A model generated the notes under the pieces. The model had not been told where the DNA came from. It made no database searches and saw only the letters and a program-made list of their open reading frames with translations. Below, one piece after another: positions 23,390-34,749 of a stretch of DNA of 64,000 bases. The DNA comes from Euglena gracilis (Eukaryota; Euglenida; Euglenophyceae; Euglenales): NCBI GenBank assembly GCA_039621445.1, contig CP154954.1, positions 24,378,954 to 24,442,953 of the forward strand, read 5' to 3'. The position numbers and the translations under genes are program-made. Numbering within the stretch: position 1 is the stretch's first letter; the number at the start of each line of letters is the position of its first letter.

Positions 23390-23705
23390 ATTTCCCCGCA
23401 ACTCTCCGCCTGGCCCGAGATACGGGCGTTTTTCGGCCAATTTGGGACGTTTTGTACACTTTTTTCCACTGTCAGGCTCGTTTTCAGACCAAAAAAGTCG
23501 AAAAAAAATTGGCCCAAAACCCATGTTTTTTTTGGCCTCCCGGACCCGGAAAAGGTTTTCTTGAGCCGAAAACGAGCTTTTTTCGACCCCTTGTCACCCT
23601 CACATTTTAATTGAAAAACGTCAATTCAGGGAGCCGGTTTATATAGGGCATCAAAGATGGGGGTTGGCACGCATATTAAGAGCTCAGCACTATTCAAAAC
23701 CTGGT
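23390..23705. repeat. Satellite monomer and flank
   Basis: It contains GTCGAAAAAAAATTGGCCC, TTTTTTTTGGCCTCCCGGAC and GCCGAAAACGAGC, then CCGGTTTATATAGGG and TTAAGAGCTCAGCAC. The order matches 18860-19210. Confidence 0.8.
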
Positions 23706-23925
23706 GGGGTCTGGCCGAGCCCCCACCCCGGGGGGGTATCCCCCGGGGGGAGGATATACTTTTCGGCGCCGAAGGCGCCGAAATTTTTTTGATAAATGTG
23801 CTATTTCTAGCATCATTCGCGATTTCTGGCCATTTTCGGGGAAAAGTGGGTGGGTCCCCCGGACCCCCCTGTGGATGGGTGGGTGGGTGAGGAGGGGACC
23901 CCCCGGTCTTAAAAAAAAACACCTG
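23706..23925. mobile_element. CAGGG-family MITE, left-truncated copy
   Basis: From GTCTGGCCGAGCCCC it follows the interior of the intact 35513-35812 element: CCCCGGGGGGAGGATATACTT, a TCGGCGCCGAAGGCGCCGA hairpin (23763-23781), CGCGATTTCTGGCCATTTTC, GTCCCCCGGACCCCCCTG, and the right end GGTCTTAAAAAAAAACACCTG. The expected CAGGG left terminus is missing, replaced by CAAAACCTGGTGGG of the adjoining repeat. Confidence 0.7.
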
Positions 23926-24249
23926 GGTGGGAGTGGGTTGGGAGCCTGCCCCTCCCAGTGGATGGGCGCTGTGCAGAGGAGTTGGGTGGAAACATTCTGA
24001 TGCGCTGCAAATCTGTAAATTTTGTAAAAAGAAGGGAATAATGGCCGAAATTGATGTGAAATTGGGTTTTTATTTATCCCGAGACCAGAAGTTTGGTTCG
24101 AGGGTATTTTGGCTATCCAAAATAGCCGTCCACGCAGGATAATTGACAAAATTCGTCAAAATGGCATCTTTCATCTTTCACAAGTTTTGATTGAAAAAGA
24201 AATGCAAAAATAGCACAAGTTAATGCCGCTCATCTTTCATTTTGCTCCA
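23926..24249. other. No gene seen
   Basis: AT-rich spacer of ordinary complexity. Confidence 0.45.
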
Positions 24250-24444
24250 CCAGAGTTGGGGTATAAGAGATATCGAGGTCTCTGGTTCGTCGACTCCAAG
24301 ACGGGTTACAAGTGGGAGGCCCCCCCATCCACACAGTTGGGGGTGGTCGACCCACCCACCCACCCACAAAATTGAACAGGCATAAACGCCATAAAAACAA
24401 GGCCGGATTGGGCCTCGATACAGCCCCCCCCCCCCCAACTCTGG
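24250..24444. mobile_element. MITE with CCAGAGTTGGGG terminal repeats
   Basis: The left end CCAGAGTTGGGGTATAAGAG continues to TATCGAGG. The right end is CCTCGATACAG, a C run and CCCAACTCTGG. The termini are inverted over about 30 bp apart from homopolymer length. Flanks show no convincing target duplication, so superfamily is undecided. No coding capacity. Confidence 0.7.
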
Positions 24445-24989
24445 AACATGCCCAGGAGAGGGGTTCATACGAGGTTAAACTGTTCAATGAATGTGTGCTT
24501 GAGGGCTTGAATGTCTGGCCAGACAGTCATATCTCTTTCCCTGGATTGCCTTGACCTGAGTTTGAACAGGAGCCTCGGGAGGAAATTTGATCGGCACGCT
24601 CGCAAACAAGAGGAGGAAAAAGCCATTAAAGCCCAAAAATGGAGGATTGCAGGCTGAGGGGCAATTTTAATATCACATGAACAGGATGGTCCATCCAAAC
24701 ATGGAAACATTATCAGAAAATCTGGTATTTCCTGTGATTTTTGCCTCCTGTGGTGTTTTTTCCAGGTTGTAAACAAGATTGCACCACGGGGTCACCGGCC
24801 CATGCTGGTCCGGCGTAGGCCTCCCCGACCACCCAGTCAAATTTCCAAAAGAATGACCGTTTTCTGAGTGAGCTCGGGCCCAAACCCCTGCCCTCTGAGG
24901 GGGGTCAAAAAAGCTGCCCCCACACGTGCCCAAAGAGCCACAAATGCGCTTTTGACCCTGGGGGACCTCCGCCCACCCAGCACAGGAAG
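24445..24989. other. No gene seen
   Basis: Ordinary-complexity sequence. Frames of 100-123 codons on the minus strand show no domain. Confidence 0.4.
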
Positions 24990-27900
24990 GTCGCGAAGAA
25001 ATGCCTACCAATTCTTTGGGGTAGATACACCTCCCCCTCCCCAATTACCCCATAAAATCCCACCTTCGGCCGGCCAAGCAAACCAGATTGTATTAACGCC
25101 GGGGGTTTTAAGTGGTTTGAGGTTTGACAAGGACAAAAAATGATTGGCTGGCAAGGGTGCTGGGATCATAGAATTCAGATCTCCTCGGTAAGTGTGCGTG
25201 CCCCACCTCCAGTGTTCACATCCTGCAGCTTGCTTCCTGTGGGATGTGGGGCGAGGGGGCGCAAACACGTATTTTTGTAGATTTTTTTTGTTTTTTTCCC
25301 TATTTTTTGCAACATTTTCATTTTCCCCGTTTTTCCCCTCCGTTTTTCTGTGGTCTTTTCCAGTTATTTTTCAATTTCTGCTGGATAATCTTTTGACTTC
25401 GAAAACCGCCCCAGTTTCCCCTGGGACCAAAAGTTTCTCAATTTTTTTGTCATTTTGCATTTTTTTGGTCAACAAATTGCATTTTTATGTAAAACAAAAT
25501 TTCTCCCTGGCAGAGGTGAATTTTTTCTGAGTCCTGTTCAGGAGATATTCCCGGGGCGGGCCCTGAGGGATTTTCATGCAACTTGCATTTTATTTGTATT
25601 TATTATTCATTTGCTTTTATTTGTTGTTTTATTATTATTATTATTTATTCACATTTATATTTTATTATTACTTTTATTATTGCCTTTTTTGTATCTCGGT
25701 TTTGGAGGGCACATGCTGCGTCCCCGCCCCCGCTTCTTGCCTTCAATTGCCTTCTCCACCCCCCCCCCCCCCTCACATCTGCCTCTGCTTTTCATGTGAG
25801 GAGTGATTTGTGTCCGACCCCCTCCCCACCCCAGGGTTGTACAGGAGGTCGACCGCGCCCCCCCCCCCCATCCCGGTCTCCCCACCAGGCCTTCCTGTAC
25901 AACCGTGCCCCACCCTGCCCACCAACTGACGCCTTTCCATCGGGACGTTGACTGCCAACAGCCATCCCGTCCGGTGGTGTGCCGCGGTGGGACAGAACGG
26001 GAAGTATTCCCAATCCAATACTCTCCTCATTCCGCATTGGATCGTTTGCTTTTGCATTTCTCTGAGCACAAAAAGGAGAGTCCTCCCCCAAGCCCAATTT
26101 TCACACAGTCCCATCCCTGCAAGGGTGGGGTGGTGTTGAGCATCCTCGAAAGATAAGCAAATGCCGGGCAATAGAAAGCTTGTTTCTTCCCCTTCAGTTT
26201 CCACCATTTTCAGTATTTTCTGTAACGGTCGCTCGGGTTTTTAACGTGTGATTTAAAATTTGATTTAAATTAGATTTGTGATTTTGATTTAAACTAGTGC
26301 GTTCATTTTTACTGGCAACCTTGACCCTCATTGTTCCGTCTGGAACACTGGGTTGGACTTCAGGCAGAGCGACACATTTTGTCCGTTGTCTTCAATTCTT
26401 CGCCCTGCCTCCCACCACATCAGCACCCCCCCCGCAACCGATGGGTTGCCAGCCACCCCAAACATTTTTTATCTACACGCTGACACAAACATGCATGTGC
26501 ATGTGCACGTGCATTTCATCAGCCTAGGTCTATACCACTCCTCGCAGCCGTGGTTGCTGCCCCTCACACGACGTCCCGTCCGTGGTCTGGGGCAGGGGCC
26601 TGCACCCGTATATGGGTGATGTGCTTGTCCCTCGTATTCATTCACTAATGCCCCATGCTGTGGTGTGTCCTCACATGCCCAACTTTCAGTAGGTTGGGGG
26701 GGCAAACACATCCAAGCACATTTATTTTTTTGATTTTGACAAGATTTGTTTTCTGCTCGTGTGCGTGTGTGTGGGTGGGTGTCTTCCTGGCGGTTTTGTT
26801 ATTTTTTTTTCGCAGGAAGTTTTTTCGACATTTTAAAAAATTCACACGTTGGGCCCGTTTTTTTTTTCCGTGAGACCAATTTTCTGCATATTTTGAACAA
26901 AAAGTGCATTTTTTTTTTAAACAAGTGCATTTTTCCGAATCAGCATCTTCCCAAAGCCTATTCAAATGTAGACATCAAAATGCAGTGGCACATTATGTTT
27001 ATGCAACCATATGGACAATGTTGCATATGGTTCTCTCTGCAGCAGAGAGCCGGGAGCTTCTGGAGGAAACCACATGTAACTAGCGTTTTTTTTGCGTCTT
27101 TTTGCGTCGCATTTTTCATTCTTGTGACCCCCCCCCCCTGCCCAGGGAACCTCTGGGAAACCAGTCCTTATTCGGAATGGCATCAGTGGAGCCACTGGAT
27201 TGCCACGTGTCGCGTGTGTGACGGTGCACCTGATCACCAGCATTCATCATTGGAAGGATTGCATCATTGGGAAAAGTCATGCATCATTGGGAAGTTGATT
27301 CCCAATGATTCCAAGGAAGGCGCTTGTGCAGTGCAAAACTGTGTAGTGAACGGCTGGCTGATTTCGCGATTCATAATGGCGCAAAGGGAGAGAGCGGCAC
27401 AGGGAGGGGAGGGCTGTGCGTCCAAAACAACGTGTGTGTGCACAATCCACCAGGCTATTGCTTAAGGGTTCGCAGCACCCACCCGGCGGGGGGCTGGACT
27501 GCAGCTAGTCCACATTTGGCCAGTGGAAATCCTTGTCGACCCTCCCCCCGGTCAACATGCAGCATATGGGATAAAATATTTTTTTCCCCAGACCCCCCCG
27601 GAGGGTTTCGCCAGTGGCTTTTTGCAGCGTCTAGCAAAATAGCAGCCAGTGCACCCCCCAGGGGGCTTAAGGAATGGCCTGCAAGCCACTGACACCCTCA
27701 ATGTGCGCGGATGCGTAATGTGTTTGGGAGTGCGCCGGAAGAATGGGTCCCGGGCCTGTCCGCCGGCGCATTTCTCCGTGAACGGGAGGAGGGTGAGCTT
27801 GGTTGTCAGCACCTGCCGGGTGGTCCACACCCGGGGGGGGGGGGGTGAGGCTCCGGCTCAGGGCTGGGCTGGCGGGGGGCTGCGCAGACGCTGCTGATGG

Positions 27901-28980
27901 GGCCTCCCGGAGACCGCCCCACGCCCTCCAGTACACCCCTCCTCCCTGACCGTTGCCCCATCCAACCGCTGACACTCCCCCACTCCATAAAGCTCCGAAG
28001 ACGCGACACGAGTCTCTTCAGCTTGGGGCCATCTCGCTGCTCTGATCGCCTTCTCCTTTGAGCCCCCCCCCCCCATAAGTACCTCACAGCGGCGGTTCCT
28101 GCCTGATGACGGAGGTTGTGCCCTGTTACCCTATGCTTCTCAGCTGCGCTGCGTTCGAGTGTCGTGGGGGCTGCGGCGCGACTGCCGCGGTCGGCATTCG
28201 TTTGGAGTGTGCTGCATCTGTTGCCGTTGCTGCGGGGGAGCTCACTCGTTTGACCACAAATTCACAGGGATCATTCAATTCAAACGGGTAGTCACGTGCG
28301 GAGTGGATAACTGCTGAAAGCATATCAGTAGGAAGCCCACCTTAAGATAAGTACTCTTCATAGGTTACGGTAAGACGAACCGTTTGATAGGTATTAGGTG
28401 TACAATTGGTTGTTGTCCCCCCAGCACATTGCTTTAACATTATCAAACTGTGTTACATTTTATGAATGGTTACATACTGCATCCCTGAAATCCTGAAGCA
28501 CAATCTTTGTTCTCGAAATATAACATTATTGTAACATTACGTAACATTACATCTAACAGTATTTATCTCCTAATTGCTCATATGATTGGCCAGGAGTGAT
28601 ACGTTGTGTTTATTTTTGAATCAGCACCTGCCAAATCTCATTGTTGTTTCTCTGTCCGTTGCATTCACCCTATACCAACCTCTTCAACACAACGACCATG
28701 CCCCTTTTTCCTTCAAATTTCAAACAGACTTTACAGACAAAATATCAACCTTTTCTTTTGAGCCATTGCATTCTTGTTCCAAAATGGGCATGGCTTTGTT
28801 TGGCTGAAGCATTCAAAGTACTCAGGGCTTGAATGAGGCCTGGGATAATTGTATCTGCCAGAGAAACAGGTCAACCGTGTTGTGCTTTGCTTCCTCTCAG
28901 CAATATTTTCCCTCCACCCCCAGGCTGTATGGTTTGCCCTTGTTCTGCTGGCACACCCACACCTGACAACAGTTTGCATG
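24990..28980. repeat. Duplicated block Q, copy 1
   Basis: Colinear with 58030-60690, and its first part also with 63120-64000. Shared anchors are CCTTCGGCCGGCCAAGCAAA (25062), AAGTGGTTTGAGG (25110), GAATTCAGATCTCC (25170) and GGTCGACC-rich sequence near 25850. Later anchors are CATCCAACCGCTGACACTCC (27960), GAGCTCACTCGTTTGACCAC (28239) and GGCATGGCTTTGTTTGGCT (28787). It is longer than its partner because of AT-rich sequence at about 26200-27450 and a MITE at 27451. A TTATTATTATT stretch lies at 25630-25680. I see no gene. Confidence 0.75.
27451..27681. mobile_element. CAGGC hAT-like MITE, short diverged copy
   Basis: It starts CAGGCTATTGCTTAAGGG and ends CTTAAGGAATGGCCTG. The flanking 8-mers are CAATCCAC (27443-27450) and CAAGCCAC (27682-27689), a 7/8 match. 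Internal CTGGACTGCAGCTAGTCCA is shared with the copies at 39737 and 51403. At 231 bp it is about half their length. Confidence 0.85.
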
Positions 28981-29692
28981 ATGAAGACCTGCCCATTTGA
29001 TTTGTAACCCCCGAAGACGAGAAGTGATAAAATCTGGTCCAGAATGATTTTAATTCAATTTAACAAAATTGCAAATGTGTACTGCGCATCATGGGTGCTC
29101 AACGCCCCCTAGGTCTGATGAAAGGCAATTCAGTGAAGAAACAGGCTTAAATGTATGTGTTTTCCCCCTCCTTGCATGCAACTGCAGGTGACCTTCGGTC
29201 TTAAACTTGCGATCGTGGCTTTATTTCTTAATGTTTTGGCCTATTTCAATATGCTTTTGATTCCACTTTCACTTTGGAAAATTTCTAAAAAAGTTGCTTT
29301 ATTTTCAAGCCAGTTGAGGTCAGTGATTGCGAGTGCCGTTGACCCCCCCCCCCTGCACTTGGCTTGAGGATTGAAGGTAGGGGGTCAACCTTGGGGGCCA
29401 AGTTTCCATGTGAAGAATTTCGGCGAGACAAGTGCCCCTGATGACCACAGAATCCTGCACAAACTGCCAACGTTTTTTTTGGGGAGGATGGGGGAAACTA
29501 GCATTATTATTTCAAGTGCCTTAATTTTTCCGCGAATGAAAAAGTGAGTTTTAGGGAAAGAAATTTCTTGTAGAGTTCTTGAACTTAGGGAACCACAGGC
29601 ATCAACAAACAGAATGAATATGCCATGGCACAGGAAAGGGACCAAGATGCTTCACACTTGACCTTGGTGCAGTGGGGGTATTGGAAACTGTT
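28981..29692. other. No gene seen
   Basis: Mixed AT-rich sequence, unique within the window as far as I can see. Confidence 0.45.
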
Positions 29693-29745
29693 TATACATA
29701 CATACATATATATGTGTATATATGTGTGCATATATGTATATGTAC

Positions 29746-29843
<98 letters not shown>

Positions 29844-29974
29844 ATGTATTATATGTATGTATATGATATGTAATGTATATGTATATGTATATGTATATGG
29901 TATATGTATATGTATATATGGATATAACTATATATATATGTATGTGTGTATATATATATATGTGTGTGTGTGTG

Positions 29975-30039
<65 letters not shown>

Positions 30040-30040
30040 G
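29693..30040. repeat. Compound microsatellite with hairpin
   Basis: From about 29738 to 29848 a hexamer (GTATAT)n repeats about 18 times. Interrupted TA/TG sequence follows, then a (TG)n-TATA-(CA)n palindrome at about 29960-30018 and a (TA)n run. The self-complementary block abuts the terminus of the foldback element at 30041. Confidence 0.95.
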
Positions 30041-31224
30041 CACTCAGTTGTGAAAGTCTTCATACCCCTGGCGTGTCAAAAGTCTTCACACCCCCACTTT
30101 TTTTTGGAGAACTTAAACAGGGGTTCAGTTCACCCCGGTACCTCCCCCCCCCCTTGTCCAACGACCGGGCTTGTCTAACGACCCCCCCCCCCCCGGTCAG
30201 AGACGATCTTTTTGTATACAATGTTGGTTCGTCCAAAATTGCTAAAAATTGGCTAAAAACAGTCAAAAATAACCCAAAATGGCCTAAAATGACCGAGGGA
30301 TGGCTAAAGGTGCCCAAAAAGTTGCCAAAAAATAGCAAAAATAAGGCAAATATGGCCAAAAGTAACCAAAAACAGCCTAAAGTGGCCAAAAATGAGCAAA
30401 GGGGGCCAAAGTGTGGCCAACAGTTGCCAAAAGTGGCCAAAAGCGACCAAACATGGCGAAAAGCGGTCAAAAATGCCTAAAAATTCCCAAAAGCGCCCAA
30501 AAAATGTCCAAAAATGGCCAAAAGTGGCCAACTGTAGTCAAGAAATAGCATAAATGGCCAAAAACAGCCCAAAAATGGCCATATACCCCATCTATGGTAA
30601 ATTTTCCTCTGATTTGGGGGCCACCCCGCTTGTCTAATGACCACCCCCCCCTGGTCGGAGACGAACATTGGCCATTTTAGCGACCGCCCCCCCCCCCCCG
30701 GTCAGAGACGAACATTATTGGTGAGGTATGTCAAAAGCCGCACATAAGAAGGATGTGCGCAAAGGTTGCCCATGGTCCCTGAATGGAAGGCACAATGAAG
30801 TCACACACCAGGTGCCAGCAGCAAAAACACACGACAATTACTGCACACGACTGATTACTCTTTAGGAAAGAAATAGCAAATTAAACAGAATGATTCAGTA
30901 CAATTTTTGTTGTGAAGATAAGCCGAACAATTCTTTTTCCCCATCCAACTGACTAATTATCCCGAAGGGCGATCAGCTGTGTGCGATGTTTTTGCTGCTG
31001 GCACCTGGTGTGTGGCTTCATTGCACCTTTCGTTCAGGGACCATGGGCAACGTTGCACACACCCAGCAGCATCACATGTCCCCTATGCAAGCATTCTTAT
31101 GTGCGGCTTTTGACATACCGGGGTGAACTGAACCGCTGTTTAAGTTCTCCAAAAAAGTTTGCAAAAAATTGGGGTGTGAAGACTTTTGACACGCCAGGGG
31201 TATGAAGATTTTTGCAACTGAGTG
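30041..31224. mobile_element. Foldback element with about 230-bp inverted arms
   Basis: The left arm begins CACTCAGTTG and the right arm ends CAACTGAGTG. Both arms contain CTTCATACCCCTGGCGTGTC (complement on the right) and GTGTCAAAAGTCTTCACACC. They also share GGAGAACTTAAACAG, GGTTCAGTTCACCCCGGTA, GCCGCACATAAGAA and GTTGCCCATGGTCCCTGAA. With the nested element at 30141-30726 removed, the left arm is 30041-30140 plus 30729 to about 30845. The right arm is about 30985-31224. TA-rich microsatellites flank both ends. The style of the termini suggests a Tc1/mariner-type non-autonomous element, but no transposase is present. Long arms could equally mark a foldback transposon. Confidence 0.85.
30141..30726. 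mobile_element. Nested TA-flanked element in foldback arm
   Basis: It begins CCTCCCCC right after GGTA and ends GTGAGG right before TATGTC. The opposite arm of the host element reads CCGGTATGTCAAAAGCC across this point (as complement), so it is an unoccupied copy of the same site with one TA. Inside are AACGACC boxes, repeated GGTCAGAGACGA motifs (about 30197, 30651, 30701), C runs, and a TTTTGGCCA-type degenerate tract on the complementary strand. No coding sequence. Confidence 0.85.
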
Positions 31225-31233
31225 TGTATATAT

Positions 31234-31288
<55 letters not shown>

Positions 31289-31360
31289 ACATATGTATAT
31301 ATGTGTGTATGCATATACATATGTGTGTGTATATATGCATTTGTATATATGTATAAATGA
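31225..31360. repeat. CA/TA compound microsatellite
   Basis: (TA)n then about 20 CA units (31239-31278), then interrupted TATG/TGTG sequence. It mirrors the microsatellite on the other side of the foldback element. Confidence 0.95.
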
Positions 31361-31411
31361 AAACGGCAAAGATGAGAGCAGCAGGGTGGGTTCTTCCCTT
31401 GATTTTTTTCC

Positions 31412-31558
31412 ACCCCCCCCCCCCCCCTAGTCGTACGACCACCCCTCATTTACGACCACCCCCCGGTCACAGGTTGCAGGTCATGGGGGTGTTACGACCC
31501 CCCCCCCCCCGGTCACAGGTTGCAGGAACCCGGTCGTACGACAAGGGGGAGGGGCGGG
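31412..31558. mobile_element. GTCGTACGAC-ended element
   Basis: The left end is a C run plus TAGTCGTACGACC. The right end is GGTCGTACGACAAGGGGG and GGGGCGGG before TA. CGGTCACAGGTTGCAGG occurs twice inside as a direct repeat. The element at 34183 has the same layout and the left terminus TA-CCCGCC, complementary to the right end here. Confidence 0.75.
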
Positions 31559-31560
31559 TA

Positions 31561-34180
31561 CCACACGTTGCACGTCGGAAGACGTACGACCCCCCCCAAC
31601 GATGGTTCACGGGTTGTAGGGTGTGGTCATTTGACAAACTGTTATGTCGTACAATTTGTCAGTCTACAAACTGTTCTGCCGTACCCTGCAGCTCCACTTA
31701 TCCCTCAGAGCCGCGTTGTGAATGGCCTTGCCGACGAGTTTCCTGCTCCATCTGATATGTGAGTCTGATTTGGACTTTTGTGCTATCCACAAACCCAGTG
31801 GTAGGACCGTCAAATTGCTTGATCAGAGGGGCCCAGGGCCCAGGGCCCCCCACTGTGGCACTGTGCATCTAAAGCCCCTTCTGCACCAAAGCTGTGGATG
31901 GGGAATTTTCACCTAAAACCCCCGCCCCAGAAAAGAAAAGAAAGAGCGCCCCCCCCCCCCCCTCCTGAGGGGGCCCATCCAGCCAGCCAGCTCCCTTTTG
32001 TTTCCCAGCCAGTGGCTCCCAGGCTGGCTGTGGAGCCCCCCCCCCCCCAAGAATCCGCTGGAATGCAGTTGGAGGCACAGCACAGGGCTGGACCGAAAAT
32101 GTTGAAAAGGGGGTCAAGATAGCCAAAATGGTGTATTTCAGAGTTGGGGCTTTGCAAATTACCTCCCCCCTCGGGCGCTTGGCTCCCGTCCTCCTTTCAT
32201 ACAACTTTGCCCCCCCCCCCCCAAATTGGCCTTCGGCCTTTTGCCTATGGCCGCCAGAATCCTTAACATGCAAACTTGGCCTCCACACCCCCCGACCCCC
32301 TCCCACCCTCAGGGTCCAACCAACACTTCCAGCCGGCCTGCTGGACCAGGGGGTATTATGTTTTATGTTTTATGTTTTAAGGTGCAATTTTTTTAAAACA
32401 TTTTTACGTCTATTTTTATGTCTATTTTTAACGTTTTTTTTGCGTCTATTTTCAAGGGAAGTCCAAGGCCATCGTCCCAGCATCGAACGGGGTCCAACGG
32501 GGTCAAAGGAGTCTAAAGTTTCATTTTTTGTCGAGTTTGGGTGGATAGAGAATGTTCCTGTGATGTGAAAAATCATTTTTTTTTTGTCCGAATTGTCTTG
32601 TTTTTGCCGAGATTTTAATGGTGACTTCATTTTCGGATCGAATTTCAAAAACAGAAGAAATTTTCAAATTTTTTTTTCAAGGGGCTTACAGGCAATTTGG
32701 CCAAAATTTTTGAAACATTTTTTAAGGTTTTTAATATTTTAATATTTTTTAAGGCGCATTGGAAACCGCCTGGGCTGGACCCCCACCCCCCGGGGTCCCC
32801 AAGAAAGCCCCTGATTCGGGTCCCAGCCCAAATGATTGAACCAGAAAGCGGCGTTTGAAAGTTGGGTTTTCTTTTTTTTTTGAGCATAGTGGGTGGGTTC
32901 ATTTACGTGGCTGCCCCACGACCCTCTGGTGCTCCACAGGCCACTGGATCCACATCGCACCCACAAGCCAAATGCCGGCGCATAACCGGCGTTCCTTCCC
33001 CTCTCCACGTGATGCCCACCGGCTTAGACGACCCCCGCGCCTTTTTATATTCCGAATTTTTTTTGCTCATCCTGCCTGGGGGGCAAAGGATATGCCGACG
33101 CCCCGTGTTCCACCCCATGGTGTTTCTTGTGCGTCGGCCGCGGCGCGTCGTTTAAGGAAATTTGACCCCATCCTCCAGGGGGGGGGGGGAGGGGCAGTCC
33201 AGCCAGCAGGCTGGAAAAAGCCGTGGACCCTTCCCCCCATCGACAGGAATTCTTTACCTTCGGGCGGCTGGCGGGGGCAGATCCTTTTTTGCATTCAAAG
33301 AATTTTATGAGAAAGACGCGTTTTTGCGGTTTCGATTGGTCGGTGCCGTTTTGACCCCCCCCCCCCCAATTCGGCCCAGTTCCAGCAGGGGACCCCAATG
33401 GAGAGGTTCAGCCAGCACCCCTTTTCCAACCAGTCACAATTTTCCAGGCTCTGGGTGGCATCCATGGGGGTTGCCAAGCGGTTTTTTCAAGTCTTATCTT
33501 TGACCTTTTGGGGGACTGGATATCTAAAGACCATTGTAAAACTGACAAATAAGGCTGTGTGGGGCTTCAAAGGGGAAGATGGTGTGGTCCAGAATTTCAC
33601 AGAATTGACTGGGGAGCAGGAGGATACAATGGAATGAGATTGAGTGGCAGGCCCAAGGGTAGTGGTGGAAATGGGTTGGCAAGTATTTTTGTTTTTTTTT
33701 TTATGGTGGTGAAAGCTTGGGTGAGACAGAATAGGCGGAAAGACTGAGAGGAAGCTTCCATATTTGCATATATTTTTAGAATTGAGGGGAGAAGAATTGA
33801 AAGCTTGCTTTTTGCATAATTTTTTTTGTATAATGAAAAGAAAGTTTTCCGTTTTTTGTTTTTTTGCATACTTTGCTCTGCCATTTTTTGATAAGATTTT
33901 TTTCGGGAGGTTGCATAGGGAAATTTGTTTTTTTTTGCAAACATTTGCGCTTACACATTTTGGGACCAATTTCACATTAAAAGTGAAATTGAAAATACAT
34001 ACAGCGTGTCAAATAATGCCAGTTCCCACTCGTGTCGCAAAGTACCACAATTTCATGTTGTATTTTCTTTTGGTGTGCTATTTATTTTTTATTTTTTTAT
34101 TTTTGTGGCATTTTTTTTTCGAAAAATAATGTGCAAGGTACTATTTTGCAAATGATTGTCCAAAGCATGCACTTTTTTTC
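31561..34180. other. No gene seen; spacer with TTTAAGG tract
   Basis: Mixed sequence with C runs (31950, 32038, 32210, 33358), a TTTTATGTTTTATG triple at 32357-32380, and a TTTTTTAAGG tract at 32695-32760. The last kilobase is AT-rich. Frames up to 162 codons carry no recognisable domain. Confidence 0.45.
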
Positions 34181-34182
34181 TA

Positions 34183-34747
34183 CCCGCCCCCCCCCCCTTG
34201 TCGCACGACCGCCCTTCATTTACGCCCCCCCCCCCGGTCACAGGTTGCAGGTTATGGGGGTGTTACGACCACTCCCCCCCCCCCGGTCACAGGTTGCAGG
34301 AACCCGGTCGTACGACAGGGGGGGGGGCAGGGTTCGATATAAGGAGGGCGTACATGGTTTAGGTGGGGGGTGTCCCCCCCACCCCCCCCCCCCTGGCCCG
34401 CTGGGGGGTGGCCGGACCACCCCCCCCCACCTGCAAGGGGGGTCCGGACCGACCCTCGGGGGCAAAAATTGACCCCCCCCCCAAAAAGGGTCATTTTTTT
34501 CCTCCGGCGCTTCGCGCCGAAATTTTTTTGCATTTTTGGCACATTTTTGCCCAAAAAGTGCCCAAAATGGCACTTTTGGTCGTTTTGGGGGGTCAAAAAT
34601 TTTCGGGCCGAAAATTCGGCCACCCTGACCGCGCACCTGTTTAGCTGGGGGGGGTGTCCCCCCCCCCCCCCTCCTGGCCCGCAGGGGGGGGGGTCCGGAC
34701 CCCCCCCCCCCACCTGTCCTTATATCGAACCCTGGGGGGGGGGCCGG
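34183..34747. mobile_element. GTCGTACGAC-ended element, interrupted copy
   Basis: The left boundary is TA then CCCGCC and TTGTCGCACGACC. The right arm GGTCGTACGACAGG runs into G-run sequence, is interrupted by the CAGGG MITE at 34328-34734, and resumes as G-run plus CCGG before TA (34748-34749). CGGTCACAGGTTGCAGG occurs twice (about 34234, 34282). Without the insertion it is about 150 bp, like the copy at 31412. Confidence 0.75.
34328..34734. mobile_element. CAGGG hAT-like MITE with 18-bp perfect termini
   Basis: The termini are CAGGGTTCGATATAAGGA and its exact reverse complement (34717-34734). Both flanks are eight Gs, compatible with an 8-bp target duplication but ambiguous inside a G run. 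The interior has two C-rich blocks around TGGCCCGC, TCCGGAC repeats and a CCGGCGCTTCGCGCCG hairpin (34504-34519). No coding sequence. Confidence 0.85.
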
Positions 34748-34749
34748 TA

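Noticed and set aside
24250-24444. Assignment of the CCAGAG MITE to hAT because of its CAGAG end
   Set aside because: No 8-bp flanking duplication could be found with either choice of end, so the superfamily is left open.
29722-30480. 252-codon frame beginning with a long MY repeat
   Set aside because: It is simply the (GTATAT)n and (CA)n microsatellite translated.
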